NCBI GenBank assembly: GCA_947501615.1
Contig: CANMWK010000003.1
Coordinates: 186,001 to 250,000 of the forward strand
Reading direction: 5' to 3'
DNA: 64,000 nucleotides
Source of the DNA: an uncultured Tenacibaculum sp.
Lineage (GTDB): Bacteria; Bacteroidota; Bacteroidia; Flavobacteriales; Flavobacteriaceae
In this document: piece by piece, positions 63,950-64,000 of the stretch
Layout of the letters: each line of letters starts with the position of its first letter
Numbering within the stretch: position 1 is the stretch's first letter
The notes under the pieces: model-generated
The model's input: the letters and a program-made list of their open reading frames with translations, nothing else
Databases searched by the model: none
Told to the model about the DNA's origin: nothing
Made by a program: the position numbers and the translations under genes

Positions 63950-64000
63950 TTTTTTAAAATTAAGAAATCTGACTTCTATTTTGATGGTTTAAATAGATCA

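Overview
The window reads as chromosomal DNA of a marine member of the Flavobacteriaceae (Bacteroidota), probably close to Tenacibaculum or Polaribacter. The genus is an inference. The supporting signs are the AT-rich sequence, gliding/type IX-type C-terminal sorting domains on secreted proteins, lipoproteins with acidic residues after the lipobox cysteine, promoter -7 boxes of the TAnnTTTG type, a monomeric NADP isocitrate dehydrogenase and a Fur protein lacking zinc cysteines. I see no rRNA, tRNA, CRISPR array, prophage or intact insertion sequence.

Layout. 1-3.4 kb: the 5' part of aroB, then a divergent proline dehydrogenase / LETM1-like / glyA operon. 3.5-6.1 kb: a large secreted plant-type alpha-amylase with three starch-binding-like modules. 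6.5-12.2 kb: a hypothetical gene, then a minus-strand operon rmuC - DUF4178 - DUF350 - membrane spermidine-synthase-like - AdoMet decarboxylase, which is the most unusual metabolic cluster here. 12.2-13.9 kb: acyltransferase and gcvT. 14.1-17.8 kb: M1 peptidase, two paralogous small secreted proteins separated by a MITE-like element, and a secreted PilJ-type sensor domain. 17.9-22.7 kb: acyl-CoA synthetase, class III aminotransferase and OstA-like protein. 22.9-26.1 kb: tricorn-like protease. 26.2-30.2 kb: a rel - fur - purA operon. 30.4-33.9 kb: SnoaL-like lipoprotein, AraC regulator, carbohydrate-binding-like lipoprotein and SpoU methyltransferase. 34-41.4 kb: siderophore-interacting protein, a second MITE-like element, a three-repeat sorted protein, two amidohydrolases and an Asp-box lipoprotein. 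41.5-46.2 kb: patatin, DUF72, icd and rplS. 46.5-51.2 kb: PAP2, two convergent GT39-like membrane glycosyltransferases, a third inverted-repeat element and trmD. 51.3-56.1 kb: small hypothetical genes, an ATP-grasp gene coupled to a duplicated-domain membrane protein, and a frameshifted lipoprotein. 56.3-60.7 kb: a five-gene operon (split-barrel flavoprotein, two GNATs, DJ-1/PfpI, DinB) divergent from a MocR regulator with a clear paired operator. 60.7-63.9 kb: a small beta-rich protein, RluA-like synthase, a CHMI-like isomerase and an S41 peptidase.

How the genes work together. The operons mix housekeeping functions (shikimate, one-carbon, purine, TCA, ribosome and tRNA maturation) with surface degradation and sensing. 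The two clusters most worth study are the membrane polyamine operon (7278-12201), where the decarboxylase keeps its catalytic Ser-His-Cys spacing, and the MocR divergon (56286-60653), where two identical 9-bp boxes sit 23 bp apart between the divergent genes and one overlaps the regulator's start codon. Three unrelated 150-200 bp inverted-repeat elements lie between genes and may be non-autonomous mobile or REP-like sequences. Several track-style starts were moved inward to ATG codons in front of signal peptides or family-typical N-termini; each case is stated in its entry.
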